Notes: a model not told the origin generated them from the letters alone. Shown: positions 50,570 to 59,891, counted from the stretch's first letter. The stretch: DNA of 64,000 bases from Chthonomonas sp. (GCA_016788585.1 JAEURP010000007.1:233196-297195), one strand, 5' to 3'. Program-made: numbers and translations.

Positions 50570-52630
50570 CTAGGGCCGCCTGGTAACAATCAGAACGCTG
50601 GTCGCGCTGCTGGCTTGGTGAGGCGCAAGGCCAGCAAACGAAGCTACGATGGGCATGGAAGCGGGCGCCTGGTTGCTGGCGATTGTGTAATTGATGACGG
50701 CCAGCCCATGGGTCGATGTCGTCGTCGAGCCTGCATTGAGCCCATTGACCGTGAAGCTAACGGTTCTTCCGCTAAGTGGTAGTCCGGCGGCGTCCACAAG
50801 GCGGGCGCGCAACTGAACTAGTGAGCCAGCTCTTCCTGTCGCGTTATAGCCGGTCATAGACGAGGGCTCTTGACTGACTTCGACAGTTAATGCGTTGGCG
50901 TAGACACCATCGGCCATGAGAAAGTCGCCCGTGTTAAACGTATTCGAGCCGTCCCGGTCAAAGTAAATGGCGCCATTAACTGCGTAGGGGCCGGCCGCGA
51001 TCCCGGACGAGGTGGCGAAGGGGCGCTGATGTGTTTGGGTACCGGAGGAAAGATTCACCCTTAGCTGGTTTGCGGTATTTGTTACTGGGGTGCCAGTTCC
51101 ATTTAGACTCAGCGTCGCGATGAGCCAGACATTTGCCAACTCAGCGCTACTGCTGAGGTTGTAAGTAAGTTGCGTTGTTCCGCCTGGGTTGATCGAGTTT
51201 GGGTTCGCCGTGATAGAGCTAAGCGTTACTTCGGCTCCGACAACGAGGTTCAGCAGAGGATAGTAGTGATCGAGGATCTCAATCCAGTTCTTTGTTGGTA
51301 AACCTGTGTTTGGAACAGATGACGTACAAGCCTGGCTAGATGTGAGAAGCTCACCTGTTGCCCATCTTGCGCTGCCCCATTGGCAAAGGCCACGACCGTG
51401 CCCGAAGAGCGCAAAACCGGTGCAAACGGGGTCGCTGATACAAGGAGCCGTGCTTGTTCCCGTACCGGCAAACCCATCGCCGCAAGCAGCATTGTTGTTT
51501 TCGGAGCTATATTCGCTTCTTGAAATCGCGCCAGTCGAGCCGGTCAGCACGTAACGATTGGTGTCATTTGTAGCGTTTTGAGAGTTAGTGTTGGTTGTTG
51601 TGCCAAAGACCTGACAGCTCGCCGTGTCACATATATCGTAGGTACTGGTTCGCGGATTATAGGCGTGGTAGGCGCCATAGCTACGAACAGCGACCGCGCC
51701 GGCCCTCAAAGAGTCCATGCCTCCAGCCACGCTGCCCCAGCAGCCATACCACTCGCTGCTTAGTACCCGAGCCGTATAGGTCTGAAGGCTGTAAACCTCG
51801 ACCGTCGTGCAGGTTGTTGCGGTGGCGCAGTTGCGGCCGACGCGCATGCTCTTAGGGAGCGCTGGCCCTACCGTTCCTCTGGGTCCAGTTGCGGCCGACG
51901 TTGGGTTTGCCGTGCAATCGGCGCACTCCGAGTGCTCCATCGACGCATCTTGTTCCCGGCGACGCTCGGCCCTGAGGTCAATCTTCTGATCCTCGCCGCG
52001 CACTAGCCGGACTCTCAATTGAATGTCACCGCCTGGCCATGTCTCAAAATTGGTAATGACCGCTTCGCCATAGTCCCCGCCGGTTAGCCGCAGACTTGGG
52101 TTCCCGGTAAGGGGTAGGTAAGTGAGAAAAGCACCCTTGGCATTGGTGCGGGAATCATTAACCTTAATGCCAGGAATAGGCTGCCCCGTTTGGTCATCGA
52201 CGACGAATCCGACGACCAAGAAGCAGTCGTTCTTCAAGAGCTGTCGGACGAACTTGGGTTCTGCCTCTGCGGGCAGAGATAGAGGGTCGAAGTTGAAGGT
52301 CAGACTAGGGGTCGTCGCGGCTACCTCGGTTTCAGCCGCGTGGGTTCCGTAGCCTGGCACTGTTGCCGTGACACGGTAATGGCCCGGAAGCAAATCGATC
52401 TGGGCGCGCCCGTACTGATCAGAGGCGATGCGGGCGACGACTCGACTACCGAGCTTATCGACCGATTCAACTTTGATCTCTCCTGGAACCAGGGCATGCC
52501 CAGTAATGCTATCGCGAAATGCCAGCGCGAGGGTTCCTTTCGGAAAATGCTTAAAGGCTAACGCGCCAAGTATGGCGATGAGGCCAAGAAGAAATCCAAT
52601 GAGCGCTGATCGAAACATGCCTCTCGTCAT
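50570..52630 (-). CDS. SpoIID/LytB-domain surface protein with carboxypeptidase-regulatory-like domains
   Basis: A 686-residue protein with one N-terminal membrane helix (ALIGFLLGLIAILGALAF). Two beta domains resembling carboxypeptidase-regulatory repeats follow (LLPGHYRVTATVPGYGTH, VVGFVVDDQTGQPIPGI). The SpoIID domain has VYSLQTYTARVLSSEW, LRAGAVAVRSYGAYHAYNP and FGHGRGLCQWGSARWA. The C-terminus carries Ig-like domains. SpoIID-type enzymes are lytic transglycosylases on denuded glycan strands; here it need not relate to sporulation. The open frame reaches 52747 inside the divergent S9 gene, so the ATG at 52630 is used (52618 possible). Confidence 0.8.
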   Translation of the reverse strand: MTRGMFRSALIGFLLGLIAILGALAFKHFPKGTLALAFRDSITGHALVPGEIKVESVDKLGSRVVARIASDQYGRAQIDLLPGHYRVTATVPGYGTHAAETEVAATTPSLTFNFDPLSLPAEAEPKFVRQLLKNDCFLVVGFVVDDQTGQPIPGIKVNDSRTNAKGAFLTYLPLTGNPSLRLTGGDYGEAVITNFETWPGGDIQLRVRLVRGEDQKIDLRAERRREQDASMEHSECADCTANPTSAATGPRGTVGPALPKSMRVGRNCATATTCTTVEVYSLQTYTARVLSSEWYGCWGSVAGGMDSLRAGAVAVRSYGAYHAYNPRTSTYDICDTASCQVFGTTTNTNSQNATNDTNRYVLTGSTGAISRSEYSSENNNAACGDGFAGTGTSTAPCISDPVCTGFALFGHGRGLCQWGSARWATGELLTSSQACTSSVPNTGLPTKNWIEILDHYYPLLNLVVGAEVTLSSITANPNSINPGGTTQLTYNLSSSAELANVWLIATLSLNGTGTPVTNTANQLRVNLSSGTQTHQRPFATSSGIAAGPYAVNGAIYFDRDGSNTFNTGDFLMADGVYANALTVEVSQEPSSMTGYNATGRAGSLVQLRARLVDAAGLPLSGRTVSFTVNGLNAGSTTTSTHGLAVINYTIASNQAPASMPIVASFAGLAPHQASSATSVLIVTRRP

Positions 52631-52691
52631 CTTACGACATCGACCACGAAACTGGGAACCGAAATGGTTGAAACTAGTGTAACCTCCTGCG

Positions 52692-54890
52692 ATGCGCCTC
52701 ACCGTTGGCTTCCTTTTCAGCTTGGCAATCTGCCTGGCCCATGCCATGTCGCTTCCCGATCAGGACGGAATCCCCTTTGATCGGCTGAACGTGTTTCCGA
52801 CGCTCAACGGCCGGTCTCCGGCGGGGGCATCGATGTCGCCCGACGGAAAGCACATCGTTTTCGCTTGGAATACGACCGGCGCGAGAAAGCGAGACCTCTG
52901 GATCATGGATTACCCCTCTGGTGAGAAGCGGCAATTCGTCGGTGCCGACGAAATCGAACGACCATTGAACCAAGACGATAGCCGCACGGAAGAGCAGAAG
53001 AAGGAACAAGAGTTGTACGACGGCGGATTCGCGGGCGGCGCAATATGGTCGCCAGATAGCAAAGAGTTCTTGATCAATTACCGAGGTCGAACGTGGAGAT
53101 TTGATGCTAAGAAGCTCAATCCCGAGCCTCTTTTTGATGGCTCTCTTTCGGCAAGTACGTTTGAGTACACGGAAGACGGCAAGTATCTGATGTTCCTTTT
53201 GAACTCAAATGTTTGGAGAATGGATCGGAAATCCGGTGCCCTTAAACAACTCACTTTTGTATCTCGAGGGGGCACCGCGGTCGGTGGCTTTTCGGTTAGC
53301 CCGAACGGCAAATGGGTCGCCGTAAACTGGTCGAACTTCGGCACGCAGGGAAGCCACGTGATGATGGACTTCACCCAGGATCGATCTTCCGTGCGAAACA
53401 TTAGCCGCATGTGGAATGGAGATATCCGATCGCTGGACGAGCAATATGGAATTGTTCCGATCGACGGGGGCCTGATTAAGTACGCGACGGGCATTCCGCG
53501 CGCCCACTGGGGCTTGGGGTCGAGGGGTGCAGGATGGCAATGGGCACCCGACAGTAGTGGCTACCTGGTCGGCTGGAAGAGTGAAGACCACATGGAGTGG
53601 ACGCTCAGTTATATCAGCGTAGATGATTCAAAGCAAATGCCCATTTACAAGGAGCGTGCGCCGAAAAATTACATCAATAATTGGCGGCCCTTCGAGTGGT
53701 CCGAAGACAGTCAACACATTTTCCTCGGCACCGATATCGCCGATGGGGCGTTTTCGAGTCGCCATATTATAAAGCTCTCGAAAAACGGCCGAGAAGTAGC
53801 CCCTTACTTCAAGAAGACCTATGACGTTGCCGGTTTTCAAAAGGCCGGCAATACTGATCGCTTAATCCTGACCACCCAGAGCCGGAATCCTCTCGTCGGC
53901 GAACTTACGATTCTGGAGCCGAGCGGAACATCTCAACAGATCAAGGTTCACGAGGAGGGCTGGAGTTCTCCAGTCGAGTTTGAGGGTGCGGCAGACGTGC
54001 TGTGCAGTGATGATGGCAAGAGCATTGTGACGCTGGCTGGAGCCTCAAACCTCAACCCTGAGCTTTATTCGATCACTCCATCCGTGCAACGCCTCACGAA
54101 GAGTCAACTGCCCGATTTCGAAAAGCTCACTTGGGCAAAGCCACAGGTCTTCCAGTTTAGAGGACCAGATGGGGCCACTATATATGCAAGCATGACTTTG
54201 CCTCCCGGATATGCTAAGGGCAAGAGGATTCCATTTGTTATCTCAAACATGTATGCAAATAGCGGGAAATTGGATTGGGACGGCTATCTTTCGAATTACA
54301 TGACCCAGGCCCTCGGCTTCGGTGTTGTCAAAGTAGACTTTCGAGCCAGTTGGGGCCAGGGGGGCGAGTTCAACTCAGGCTATTACCAGAAGATGGGCCT
54401 GATCGACAGTGAAGAAGCGGTGGCATGTAAGAAGTGGTTGGTGGAGCAGGGGTACGCGGATCCCGACCGCTGTGGAGTTTGGGGCTGGAGTTATGGGGGA
54501 TTTCTCACGTGTATGATCCAACTTACTCAGCCCGGGAACTTCAAGACTGGAGTAGCGGTGGCAAGCGTGACGGATTGGAAGAGCTACAACCACTGGTATA
54601 CGCGCCAGCGGCTTGGCCTCGCCGACAAGGACAAAGCAATCTTCGAGAAGACCTCTCCGATCACCTATGCCGACAAGTTAAAGGATGACTTACTGCTTGT
54701 TCACGGCATGTTGGATGACAACGTGCTGCTACAAGACAGCGTTCGGCTAAGCATGAAGATGATCGACGCGGGCATGAACTTTGGTATGTTCTACTACCCG
54801 CGTGATGACCACTCCATTGGGCGCGATGAGACGCGCAAGCATGTGCAGCGTCTCATTGTTCAACACTTATATGGCCAGCTAAGCAACTAG
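52692..54890 (+). CDS. Secreted S9 family peptidase (dipeptidyl peptidase IV / oligopeptidase type)
   Basis: A 732-residue exported serine peptidase: signal peptide (LTVGFLFSLAICLAHAM), an N-terminal beta-propeller built of repeats such as SPDGKHIVFAWN and SPNGKWVAVNWS, and a C-terminal alpha/beta hydrolase with the nucleophile Ser600 in GWSYGGF, Asp in GMLDDNV and His in DDHSIG. It cleaves short peptides, often after proline. Together with the M1 enzyme it suggests use of extracellular peptides. Confidence 0.93.
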   Translation: MRLTVGFLFSLAICLAHAMSLPDQDGIPFDRLNVFPTLNGRSPAGASMSPDGKHIVFAWNTTGARKRDLWIMDYPSGEKRQFVGADEIERPLNQDDSRTEEQKKEQELYDGGFAGGAIWSPDSKEFLINYRGRTWRFDAKKLNPEPLFDGSLSASTFEYTEDGKYLMFLLNSNVWRMDRKSGALKQLTFVSRGGTAVGGFSVSPNGKWVAVNWSNFGTQGSHVMMDFTQDRSSVRNISRMWNGDIRSLDEQYGIVPIDGGLIKYATGIPRAHWGLGSRGAGWQWAPDSSGYLVGWKSEDHMEWTLSYISVDDSKQMPIYKERAPKNYINNWRPFEWSEDSQHIFLGTDIADGAFSSRHIIKLSKNGREVAPYFKKTYDVAGFQKAGNTDRLILTTQSRNPLVGELTILEPSGTSQQIKVHEEGWSSPVEFEGAADVLCSDDGKSIVTLAGASNLNPELYSITPSVQRLTKSQLPDFEKLTWAKPQVFQFRGPDGATIYASMTLPPGYAKGKRIPFVISNMYANSGKLDWDGYLSNYMTQALGFGVVKVDFRASWGQGGEFNSGYYQKMGLIDSEEAVACKKWLVEQGYADPDRCGVWGWSYGGFLTCMIQLTQPGNFKTGVAVASVTDWKSYNHWYTRQRLGLADKDKAIFEKTSPITYADKLKDDLLLVHGMLDDNVLLQDSVRLSMKMIDAGMNFGMFYYPRDDHSIGRDETRKHVQRLIVQHLYGQLSN

Positions 54891-54915
54891 CTCAGTTGTT
54901 GCAAGGGTCAGGGTA

Positions 54916-55398
54916 TCAAGCAGGGAAGCCCGGAGACGACTTGATCATCCAAATCTGGCCATGATGGTAGCCGGGATGGTAAGCCAGCCGAACCATGGCG
55001 CCGGTGCCGTCGATCATTGGGCCGAGAGCGCTTTCATTGGGCTTGGCCCTTAGTTCCTCGGTCGGATCTGCAAGGGTCTTCTCAGTGAGGCTCCTCGCTT
55101 CCTGCAGCGCACCTTCTAAAAGGTCTGTCGATATCTCATGGGTAGCGAATGGGAATGGGTTTTCGTTCAGCGCGCCATCGCGAGCACAACGGCGTATTCT
55201 GTCCTGTGACTCCGTGAGGTTCAAGTCCAAGAGCTGGCTCAGAACAAAGAACTCGACTCCTGCCACATGCAGAGCCATCTCTCCGATTGTCAGCGTTTCG
55301 GGGTGCAGGCGGTAGTTTAGCTGCTCTTGGCTGAGCCCCTTGACTGCATCATCGAAGCGACCGCGAGTCAGTTGGTAGGTAGAAAGGAAGTCCGACAT
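54916..55398 (-). CDS. DinB family protein
   Basis: A 160-residue four-helix DinB-like protein: LSTYQLTRGRFDDAVKGLS, LHPETLTIGEMALHVAGVE and AYHPGYHHGQIW give the His residues that bind a metal in this family (H-x-x-G-H pattern). DinB-like proteins include thiol-dependent transferases; the substrate here is unknown. Its ATG overlaps the stop of the acyl-CoA dehydrogenase gene, so the two are coupled. Confidence 0.85.
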   Translation of the reverse strand: MSDFLSTYQLTRGRFDDAVKGLSQEQLNYRLHPETLTIGEMALHVAGVEFFVLSQLLDLNLTESQDRIRRCARDGALNENPFPFATHEISTDLLEGALQEARSLTEKTLADPTEELRAKPNESALGPMIDGTGAMVRLAYHPGYHHGQIWMIKSSPGFPA

Positions 55399-56591
55399 TA
55401 TCCTTTGTAGGGCCAGCCAGGAAGGGTGATTGGAAGTGGCTTATCTTGTCGGTAGCCAAGTTCGTATTCGGCTTGCATGAGGGTATGAATCTCGTGAGTG
55501 CCTTCGTAGATGATGGCGCCCCGGCTGTTGCGGAAGTAGCGCTCGACAGGAAACTCGTCGCAATATCCGTAGGCACCGTGGATTTCAACCGCCTTGTTCG
55601 CGGCATCAAAGGCAGCAGCGCAGTTCGTCCACTTGGCCATGCTGCATTCGCGTGTGTGGCGCATTTCGTTGTTCTTCATCCAGCCAACTTTTTGGTAGAG
55701 AAGCCGTCCGATATCGCGGCCTTGGACCATGCTGGCTATCATTTGTTGGACCAGTTGCTTCTTGCCAATGACCTCGTTACCGGCAACTCTTTCGTTGGCA
55801 TACTTGGTGCAAGCATCGAGACAGGCCGTAATGATGCCGACCGCGCCTGAGGCGACCGTATAGCGGCCGTGGTCAAGGGCACTCATCGCAACCTTAAATC
55901 CGTCGCCTTCTTGACCCAACATGCAGTCCTTGTGAACACGCATGTCATCGAACATGATTTCGCCCGTATTGCCGGCGCGAACGCCGAGCTTGCCCTTGAT
56001 CGGGCGACTTGAGAAGCCGGGGGTTGTTCGATCGACGATAAACGCAGCATATGGAGCTTTTGCATCGGTTTGCGACAGCCGAGTGATGACAAGAAACTGG
56101 TCAGCGTAGTCCGCAAGGCTGATCCACGTCTTGGCGCCATTGATGACGTAATGGTCGCCGTCCTTGGTTGCAGTGGTTTTGATATTGATTGCGTCTGAAC
56201 CGGCATTGGGTTCCGTAAGGCCAAAACCTGCGATTCGCTTGCCCGTCGCAAGATCAGGGAGCCATCGCTGTCGCTGCTCCTCTGTGCCCCATTGGAGTAG
56301 GGTCATGCTGTGTAGACCAACGTGAACACTCAGAACGACTCGAGCCGTACTATCGGCCCGCTCCATTTCTTCGCAAACGATTCCGAGGCTGATGTAGTCG
56401 GCGCCCATGCCGCTGTACTTTTCTGGCATGCAAACGCCGAGAAAGCCGGACTCGGCCATCTTCTTGAGCACCGTTGGGTCAGATTCATGGGCACGATCGC
56501 GCTCGGCGAGGCCCGGGAGAATGACCTGTTGGCCAAATTTATAGGCCGATTCTTGAATCAGTTGTTGCTCTTGCGTCAGGGCAAAGTCCAT
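55398..56591 (-). CDS. Acyl-CoA dehydrogenase
   Basis: A 397-residue flavoenzyme of standard length. MDFALTQEQQLIQESAYKF is the classical start, GLTEPNAGSDA and NGAKTWISLADYA mark the FAD/substrate region, and IIYEGTHEIHTL has the catalytic Glu. Chain-length preference cannot be told. TACACT eight bases before the ATG suggests a leaderless mRNA. Confidence 0.93.
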   Translation of the reverse strand: MDFALTQEQQLIQESAYKFGQQVILPGLAERDRAHESDPTVLKKMAESGFLGVCMPEKYSGMGADYISLGIVCEEMERADSTARVVLSVHVGLHSMTLLQWGTEEQRQRWLPDLATGKRIAGFGLTEPNAGSDAINIKTTATKDGDHYVINGAKTWISLADYADQFLVITRLSQTDAKAPYAAFIVDRTTPGFSSRPIKGKLGVRAGNTGEIMFDDMRVHKDCMLGQEGDGFKVAMSALDHGRYTVASGAVGIITACLDACTKYANERVAGNEVIGKKQLVQQMIASMVQGRDIGRLLYQKVGWMKNNEMRHTRECSMAKWTNCAAAFDAANKAVEIHGAYGYCDEFPVERYFRNSRGAIIYEGTHEIHTLMQAEYELGYRQDKPLPITLPGWPYKG

Positions 56592-56599
56592 AGGCCCTG

Positions 56600-56605
56600 A
56601 GTGTA
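56600..56605 (-). promoter_or_regulatory. Putative -10 box, leaderless start of acyl-CoA dehydrogenase
   Basis: On the minus strand GGTACACT ends eight bases before the ATG at 56591; the same GGTACACT precedes ffh. Confidence 0.5.
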
Positions 56606-56623
56606 CCGGGCCAGTCTGTATTG

Positions 56624-57112
56624 CTACTTTACGGACTGTAAGATGCGCTTCGCAACGTCGGCTTGAATGCCAAGGCTAACAAACGACCCGTATTTGGGCG
56701 AGCCTTCACGCTTGAGGCTGATCCACGGAGTCTGGCACTCAGGCAAACCGCGGACAGTTGCAGTCATAAAGTGCGATTTGCCTAGCCCTTTTGAGGTGAA
56801 GGGGACACGCGTCGGGCGGGCGCGCTCGTCAGCAAAAATTGGAGTTCCAAGATGGACTGATGCGAACTGCATCGAAAAAGACTTGGCAATATTCTGTTGC
56901 CGGTATTCGACGGTGATGTAGCGTTGCCCGTTCACGTTGAAAACCTCGTCGTGCACATGCGCCCGGAAGCCATCTGGAATCCAGGTAGGCAAGGGAAGCA
57001 CCGTGTTCAGCTTCTTGAGGTTGCCCGTCGTTGCAGTGTCGAAGCCAGGGTAAATGGCCGATCCCACACTGGCGATACCAACAGTAACCATCATTAGTGC
57101 GAGGCGGTTCAT
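56624..57112 (-). CDS. Secreted hypothetical protein
   Basis: A 162-residue protein that I do not recognise. Signal peptide (NRLALMMVTVGIASVGSAIY), then a probably beta-rich domain: LPLPTWIPDGFRAHVHDEVF, GQRYITVEYRQQNIAKSFSM. The frame is open 63 codons further upstream, overlapping pxpB, but the ATG at 57112 gives a clean signal peptide. Divergent from the pxp cluster by 16 bases. Confidence 0.65.
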   Translation of the reverse strand: MNRLALMMVTVGIASVGSAIYPGFDTATTGNLKKLNTVLPLPTWIPDGFRAHVHDEVFNVNGQRYITVEYRQQNIAKSFSMQFASVHLGTPIFADERARPTRVPFTSKGLGKSHFMTATVRGLPECQTPWISLKREGSPKYGSFVSLGIQADVAKRILQSVK

Positions 57113-57128
57113 ACTGTTTCTATTCCAC

Positions 57129-57767
57129 GTGATCGTTCGAAGGCTCACCGAATCCTTGCTACTGGTCAGCGATACCAGTTGGAAAGACGTCGCCTCATTG
57201 AGCCGTGTTCTCAATGCCAGTATATATCCTGGAGTCGAGGAAGTTACTGCTTCATACGACACTTTGGGAATATATGGAAAGCCTGAACCTGGCTGGGACA
57301 AATGGGTTTCAGAAGCTGCAGAGACCGCTTACTATGGCAATCCTCAAGTTTACGAGATTCCAGTTTGCTACGAGATGGGCGAGGACCTGTCCTCCGTTTC
57401 CCTCAGGCTCGGCATAGATAGTGGAGAGGTAATTAGACTTCATAGTGCATCGGAATATCGTTGCTTTTCTGTAGGATTTCAGCCTGGTTTTGGCTACTTA
57501 GGGCCATTGCCTGAAAAGCTAAGGGGTCTCGAGCGTAGGGAAGTGCCACGATCGAGAGTTGAGAGCGGCTCGGTTGGCATCTGTCAAGACCAGACTGCTG
57601 TGTACCCAGGCGTGTCGCCGGGCGGCTGGAACTTGATCGGTCGCTGCCCGTTGGAGATTGTCAATATCGAAGATGGTTATTTTCCGATTCAAGCCGGCGA
57701 TACGATTCGATTTCGACAGATAGATGGCACCGAGTTTGAGCAGTTGAAATGCCAGCGATTGACATAA
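57129..57767 (+). CDS. pxpB: 5-oxoprolinase subunit B (KipI family)
   Basis: A 212-residue allophanate-hydrolase-subunit-1 domain protein: EEVTASYDTLGIYGKPE, then IPVCYEMGEDLSSVSLRLGI, and the strongly conserved FQPGFGYLGPLPEKL, VPRSRVESGSVGICQDQTAV and YPGVSPGGWNLIGRCPL. With PxpA and PxpC it cleaves 5-oxoproline to glutamate using ATP. The open frame extends upstream to 57054; the GTG at 57129 is chosen because it avoids overlap with the divergent gene and gives normal length. It overlaps pxpA by 19 bases. Confidence 0.9.
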   Translation: MIVRRLTESLLLVSDTSWKDVASLSRVLNASIYPGVEEVTASYDTLGIYGKPEPGWDKWVSEAAETAYYGNPQVYEIPVCYEMGEDLSSVSLRLGIDSGEVIRLHSASEYRCFSVGFQPGFGYLGPLPEKLRGLERREVPRSRVESGSVGICQDQTAVYPGVSPGGWNLIGRCPLEIVNIEDGYFPIQAGDTIRFRQIDGTEFEQLKCQRLT

Positions 57768-58405
57768 ATGCCGACATTGGCGAAGGAATGCCTTGGGACG
57801 ACGAACTCATGGAGATCGTGACCTCGGTCAATGTAGGTCTGGGTGAGCACGCAGGGAAGTGGCAGGACTCGCTCAGAACGATGGAGAAGGCGCGTTCTAA
57901 AGGCCTCAGGGTGGGATTTCACCCTGGCTATCCCGATCGCGAAAACTTCGGACGGCGACTCCCACGAAACGAAGACGAGGAGTGCAATTGGGCAATGAAG
58001 GTTCGCCAGAATCTGGACGAGGCGCTAGTTTGGTTTGAGCCCGACTACATCAAATATCACGGAGCACTCTACCATCGTACACAAGACCCCAATTTCTCCA
58101 GTTCCTTGCTTGGATTATGGATGGCTGGAAAGTCCATTCCATTAATGGGAATGGCTGGCACAGCCCACGAAGAAATGGCTCGAATTAATCGCCAGAAGTT
58201 CATTCGAGAGGCTTTCGCCGAGCGAGGCTATAAGGATGGGAAGCTGATTCCACGAGGCGAAATTGGGGCAGAACTAACGGACTTGGCCGAGATCATCGCG
58301 CAGGCAAAGGCTCTGTCGAGTCAAGTCGACTCAATTTGCATCCATGGTGATCGTGAGGGTTGCGTAGAAATTGCCCGTGCGGTTAGGGAAGCCCTGGTAG
58401 GCTAA
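57749..58405 (+). CDS. pxpA: 5-oxoprolinase subunit A (LamB/YcsF family)
   Basis: A 218-residue protein of the LamB/YcsF family: DINADIGEGMPWDDELMEIV with the Asp-rich start, SVNVGLGEHAGK in place of the usual NIACGFHAGD, GFHPGYPDRENFGRR, YIKYHGALYHRT and ICIHGDREG. It is shorter than the usual 245-255 residues and the SVNVGLGEHAG loop varies from consensus, so the subunit is divergent. It overlaps pxpB and is followed six bases later by the DUF3592 gene. Confidence 0.88.
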   Translation: MPAIDINADIGEGMPWDDELMEIVTSVNVGLGEHAGKWQDSLRTMEKARSKGLRVGFHPGYPDRENFGRRLPRNEDEECNWAMKVRQNLDEALVWFEPDYIKYHGALYHRTQDPNFSSSLLGLWMAGKSIPLMGMAGTAHEEMARINRQKFIREAFAERGYKDGKLIPRGEIGAELTDLAEIIAQAKALSSQVDSICIHGDREGCVEIARAVREALVG

Positions 58406-58411
58406 GGAAAG

Positions 58412-58804
58412 GTGGCAAACGTCGTTATTGGAATGGTGACACTTGGTGCTGGTCTTGGCCTTGGGATCACGAGCGTAAACCTCTTTCGGAGCGCAAGCTC
58501 TTTCTTTGCCAAAGCCACAAAATGCCCCGCCACCATCGTGGAAGTAATCCCAGTTAGCGGAGAGGATGGAAAGACCTACAGTCCAGTTTACGAATATCAG
58601 TATCAGGGGAAGGCGCATCGTCACAAGTCGCAAGTGAGCACCGGCAATAGGCCCGTAGTCGGTCAGCATGCTATCTTGTTCGTCGACCCGAAGAGGCCGG
58701 ATCGGCCAAAGTCAAAGACAGAAGTAATGTTTTGGCCCTGGTTTGTTGCCTGCTTTGCTGCTGGGTTCATCATTGCCGGCGTTTGCCTTCTTGCATTTGG
58801 ATGA
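58412..58804 (+). CDS. DUF3592-like membrane protein
   Basis: A 130-residue protein with a helix at each end (VIGMVTLGAGLGLGITSVNL; FWPWFVACFAAGFIIAGVCL) and between them a small beta domain (ATIVEVIPVSGEDGKTYSPV, YEYQYQGKAHRHKS, FVDPKRPDRPKS) that matches the DUF3592 pattern. Role unknown. It is inserted between pxpA and pxpC, has a GTG start and overlaps pxpC by ATGA, so it belongs to the operon physically. Confidence 0.78.
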   Translation: MANVVIGMVTLGAGLGLGITSVNLFRSASSFFAKATKCPATIVEVIPVSGEDGKTYSPVYEYQYQGKAHRHKSQVSTGNRPVVGQHAILFVDPKRPDRPKSKTEVMFWPWFVACFAAGFIIAGVCLLAFG

Positions 58805-59481
58805 CAGCTCTAGAACGACTGGATTCCTACGAAGTTGCCCAGCAGGTCAAGGCTCTGGGCAAGCCGCAACGACGCTTTGGCGTTCCGCCGGGTGGCCCCA
58901 TCGATCGCGAGGCCTTTAGCCATGTTGCCAATGCATTGGAGATTTGGGAGACCTTCGGCATCGCAATCAGCCGATGGAGAGCTCTGCGTGAAGGCTGGGT
59001 GTGTCTCAGCGGATGTGCTCGCACACTGAAAGTTAACGACAGCGAAGGGATTGCCCATAAGGTCGTGCCTGGGGACACCATTTGTCTTGAAACGGGAATT
59101 GCTGGGCAGGTTGCCTATCTTGCCCTTTCTGATAATCCCATACAAGGCGTAGTCGTCGAGGTTAAGAGAGTAGTTCGATTACTTGCTTCGATTGATGGCC
59201 TTGACCAAAGCCCACTTCTCAGTAGATCCTACAGTCTCTCTGTATCATCAAGTCGGCATGGTTGGCGTCTTAATGAGACGGTATGCGGCGCAAAGGACTT
59301 GGAACGTAGCGAACCATGCGCCCCAGGGGTGATACAATGCACGCCCAATGGTCAGTTGATCATCATTGGTCCAGATGGGCCAACCATCGGAGGGTATGCG
59401 CGGATCGGGGCGGTAGCGGAGGAAGACTTGGATAATCTGGCCCGATTAGGCTTTGGTCAACCATTTGGTTTCACAAATTAG
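58801..59481 (+). CDS. pxpC: 5-oxoprolinase subunit C (biotin-dependent carboxylase-like), short form
   Basis: A 226-residue allophanate-hydrolase-subunit-2 domain protein. QVKALGKPQRRFGVPPGGPI matches the family LGRxGxxxxGVPxxGPMD start; the end has CTPNGQLIIIGPDGPTIGGY, then ARIGAVAEEDLDNLARLGFG, as in PxpC. Normal members have about 300-330 residues; the middle is about 90 residues shorter here. Either a compact variant or one with a weakened function. The ATG at 58801 overlaps the DUF3592 stop. Confidence 0.85.
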   Translation: MTALERLDSYEVAQQVKALGKPQRRFGVPPGGPIDREAFSHVANALEIWETFGIAISRWRALREGWVCLSGCARTLKVNDSEGIAHKVVPGDTICLETGIAGQVAYLALSDNPIQGVVVEVKRVVRLLASIDGLDQSPLLSRSYSLSVSSSRHGWRLNETVCGAKDLERSEPCAPGVIQCTPNGQLIIIGPDGPTIGGYARIGAVAEEDLDNLARLGFGQPFGFTN

Positions 59482-59601
59482 TGGTGATGCGGCCCGAGAA
59501 GTTAAGAGCCACAACGAAGTAGTTGCAAAAACATCATAATAATGATTATCAGAAATGTGTTACATGGGAAGCAATCGGCTTCTCCACTGCCAATGGGAGG
59601 G

Positions 59602-59814
59602 TCAACTGGCCATTTGCGAGAGCCGACTTTCTAGCTTTGCGCAGTCGTTCTCGCAGACTTTGAACAGATCTTCAAGAGTCTCGCCAAGAGAGGTTTCTTC
59701 ACCGTTGCGGCGTTTGATCGCGTAAGCCGCGATGCCTACGCCAACAAGAATGCCAAATGCGGTCCATGCTAGGGTCCGCGTCACCGGTGACTTCTGTGTT
59801 TTCTGTTCATCCAT
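59602..59814 (-). CDS. Small single-pass membrane protein (YtxH-like layout)
   Basis: A 70-residue protein: a basic N-terminus, one helix (LAWTAFGILVGVGIAAYAI), then a charged helical tail (ETLEDLFKVCENDCAKLESR) with two Cys. The layout resembles YtxH-like general stress proteins, but no family can be assigned. GAGGA is correctly spaced for the ATG at 59814, one of few clear ribosome sites here; an ATG at 59820 is too close to it. Confidence 0.65.
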   Translation of the reverse strand: MDEQKTQKSPVTRTLAWTAFGILVGVGIAAYAIKRRNGEETSLGETLEDLFKVCENDCAKLESRLSQMAS

Positions 59815-59878
59815 GATCATTTCCTCATGACTATCAGGTTTATCGGTTCATAAACTTAGAGTCATTAGGCTCTCCCGG

Positions 59879-59884
59879 TACACT
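59879..59884 (+). promoter_or_regulatory. Putative -10 box, leaderless start of ffh operon
   Basis: GGTACACT ends seven bases (TAAACCC) before the ffh ATG at 59892. No Shine-Dalgarno. Confidence 0.5.
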
Positions 59885-59891
59885 TAAACCC

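Noticed and set aside
59533..59552. Fur/Zur-like box ATCATAATAATGATTATC
   Set aside because: The overlapping dyads resemble a Fur site, but it lies downstream of pxpC and of the minus-strand small gene, more than 300 bases before ffh, so no promoter fits it.
59602..59814. Candidate Pup gene (small ORF of suitable length)
   Set aside because: It has a membrane helix and does not end in GGE or GGQ; no other small gene in the window looks like Pup.
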